A stretch of DNA of 64,000 bases from Pseudomonas sp. Q1-7. Its GTDB lineage: Bacteria > Pseudomonadota > Gammaproteobacteria > Pseudomonadales > Pseudomonadaceae. The notes beneath the pieces were generated by a model, which was given only the letters and a program-made list of their open reading frames with translations, had not been told where the DNA came from and ran no database searches. Positions 63,622 through 64,000 of this stretch are shown here, in pieces; the stretch's first letter is position 1, and every line of letters begins with the position of its first letter. A program made the translations under genes and the position numbers. The stretch covers positions 3,488,501-3,552,500 of the forward strand of contig NZ_CP116304.1 in NCBI RefSeq assembly GCF_028010285.1, written 5' to 3'.

Positions 63622-64000
63622 ATGCAGGCGACGACGGTGCTGTACGGCCAGGTGCTGGTGGTGTTGGCCATTACCCTTTCCGGGATATGGGGTGCCACGC
63701 AGTGGACGGCAGCCGCGCTAGGCTATCAGGCACGCTTGGGGGGCGCCCTGGCTCGAGTTGCTGGGCACGCCGATCTATTACCCCTGGCGCCTGTTCGAAT
63801 GGCGGTTCTTCTTCGATGCCTACGCGCCGGAGGTTTTCAACCTTGGCGGCAGCATCGCTGCGTGCAGCAGCCTGCTGGCATTGATGGTGGCCATCGGCAT
63901 GGCCATCTGGCGCGCACGCCAGGCTCGGCAGGTCACGACCTACGGGTCGGCGCGCTAGGCCGATACGGATGAGGTACGCCAGGCCGGGCTAACGCGGCCG
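63622..64000 (+). pseudogene. traG: TraG/VirD4-type conjugative coupling protein, N-terminal part, frameshift plus stop
   Basis: The start MQATTVLYGQVLVVLAITLSG leads into WGATQWTAAALGYQARLG, which matches the N-terminus of TraG coupling proteins of Tn4371-type integrative elements. A run of six G at 63738-63743 shifts the frame. Removing one G restores APWLELLGTPIYYPWRLFEW and on through FFFDAYAPEVFNLGG ... RQARQVTTYGSAR. A TAG at 63956-63958 follows where the family has Trp (TGG), after which ADTDEVRQAG continues to the window edge. Two independent lesions make it non-functional, so the element has lost type IV coupling unless another copy exists. Confidence 0.88.

Noticed and set aside
1..64000. 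tRNA or rRNA genes and attachment sites
   Set aside because: None could be recognised by reading; short tRNA-like folds were not convincing. A covariance-model scan would settle this.

Overview
The window is GC-rich DNA of a Pseudomonas-type gammaproteobacterium. Support comes from an OprD-family porin, a PrpR-type sigma-54 activator with canonical -24/-12 promoters, a CusCBA/CusF copper-silver efflux operon and a radC-type island gene. The species cannot be named from the sequence. Most of the window is a genomic island or patchwork of degraded mobile DNA around two intact functional blocks.

Layout. 1-3.0 kb: the end of a PAS-GGDEF-EAL-REC cyclic-di-GMP protein and a CmcJ/AsaB-like oxygenase. 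3.3-10.4 kb: an IS3-family element (copy 1, orfB broken), a wrecked cyclic beta-glucan synthase gene, a three-BON-domain exported protein, several small unknown genes and a broken MerR-family regulator. 10.4-17.3 kb: an intact cus operon (small Cys-rich exported protein, CusC, a CusB fused to a CusF-like domain, CusA, separate CusF). 17.4-31.8 kb: a trypsin-like protease (copy 1), a cleanly bounded ISL3-family element, a cold-shock gene, integrase and excisionase remnants cut by a group II intron, an IS66 remnant, a Crp/Fnr regulator, a frameshifted second protease copy, a decayed second Crp/Fnr gene, a low-GC exported protein, and a radC cassette.

32.4-48.9 kb: an intact catabolic block. A LysR gene and quinone oxidoreductase come first. 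Then follows a divergent cluster: on the minus strand an APH-like kinase, a DUF6285 protein, a histidine phosphatase, an acyl-CoA dehydrogenase and an SDR; on the plus strand a PrpR-like sigma-54 activator, an acyl-CoA synthetase, a DUF485 protein, a sodium:solute symporter and an OprD porin. Sigma-54 promoters head both arms. The gene content matches the logic of levulinate/4-hydroxyacid catabolism (CoA activation, phosphorylation of the hydroxyl, dehydrogenase-linked removal), but with a different order and an added phosphatase. A monooxygenase-like protein, a DJ-1/PfpI protein, a SnoaL-like protein and a second LysR follow.

49-57 kb: two copies of an IS1182-like element in the same orientation flank a mercury-type remnant (merR, merT, GDCCVxC protein) and a Gly/His-rich exported protein. 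One IS copy holds an XRE-VOC fusion gene between its terminal repeats. The merR gene is split by IS3 copy 2, with a 5-bp target duplication. 57-64 kb: small unknown genes, a second copy of a NYN-LOTUS gene with an in-frame stop, an intact Aquifex-type aconitase, and a doubly broken traG/virD4 coupling-protein gene running off the right edge.

Two 620-bp direct repeats (31805-32424 and 60118-60737), both carrying the NYN-LOTUS tail, bracket about 27.7 kb including the whole catabolic block. The many internal stops and frameshifts in transfer, integration and transposition genes suggest an old island that is losing mobility while keeping metal-resistance and catabolic cargo.
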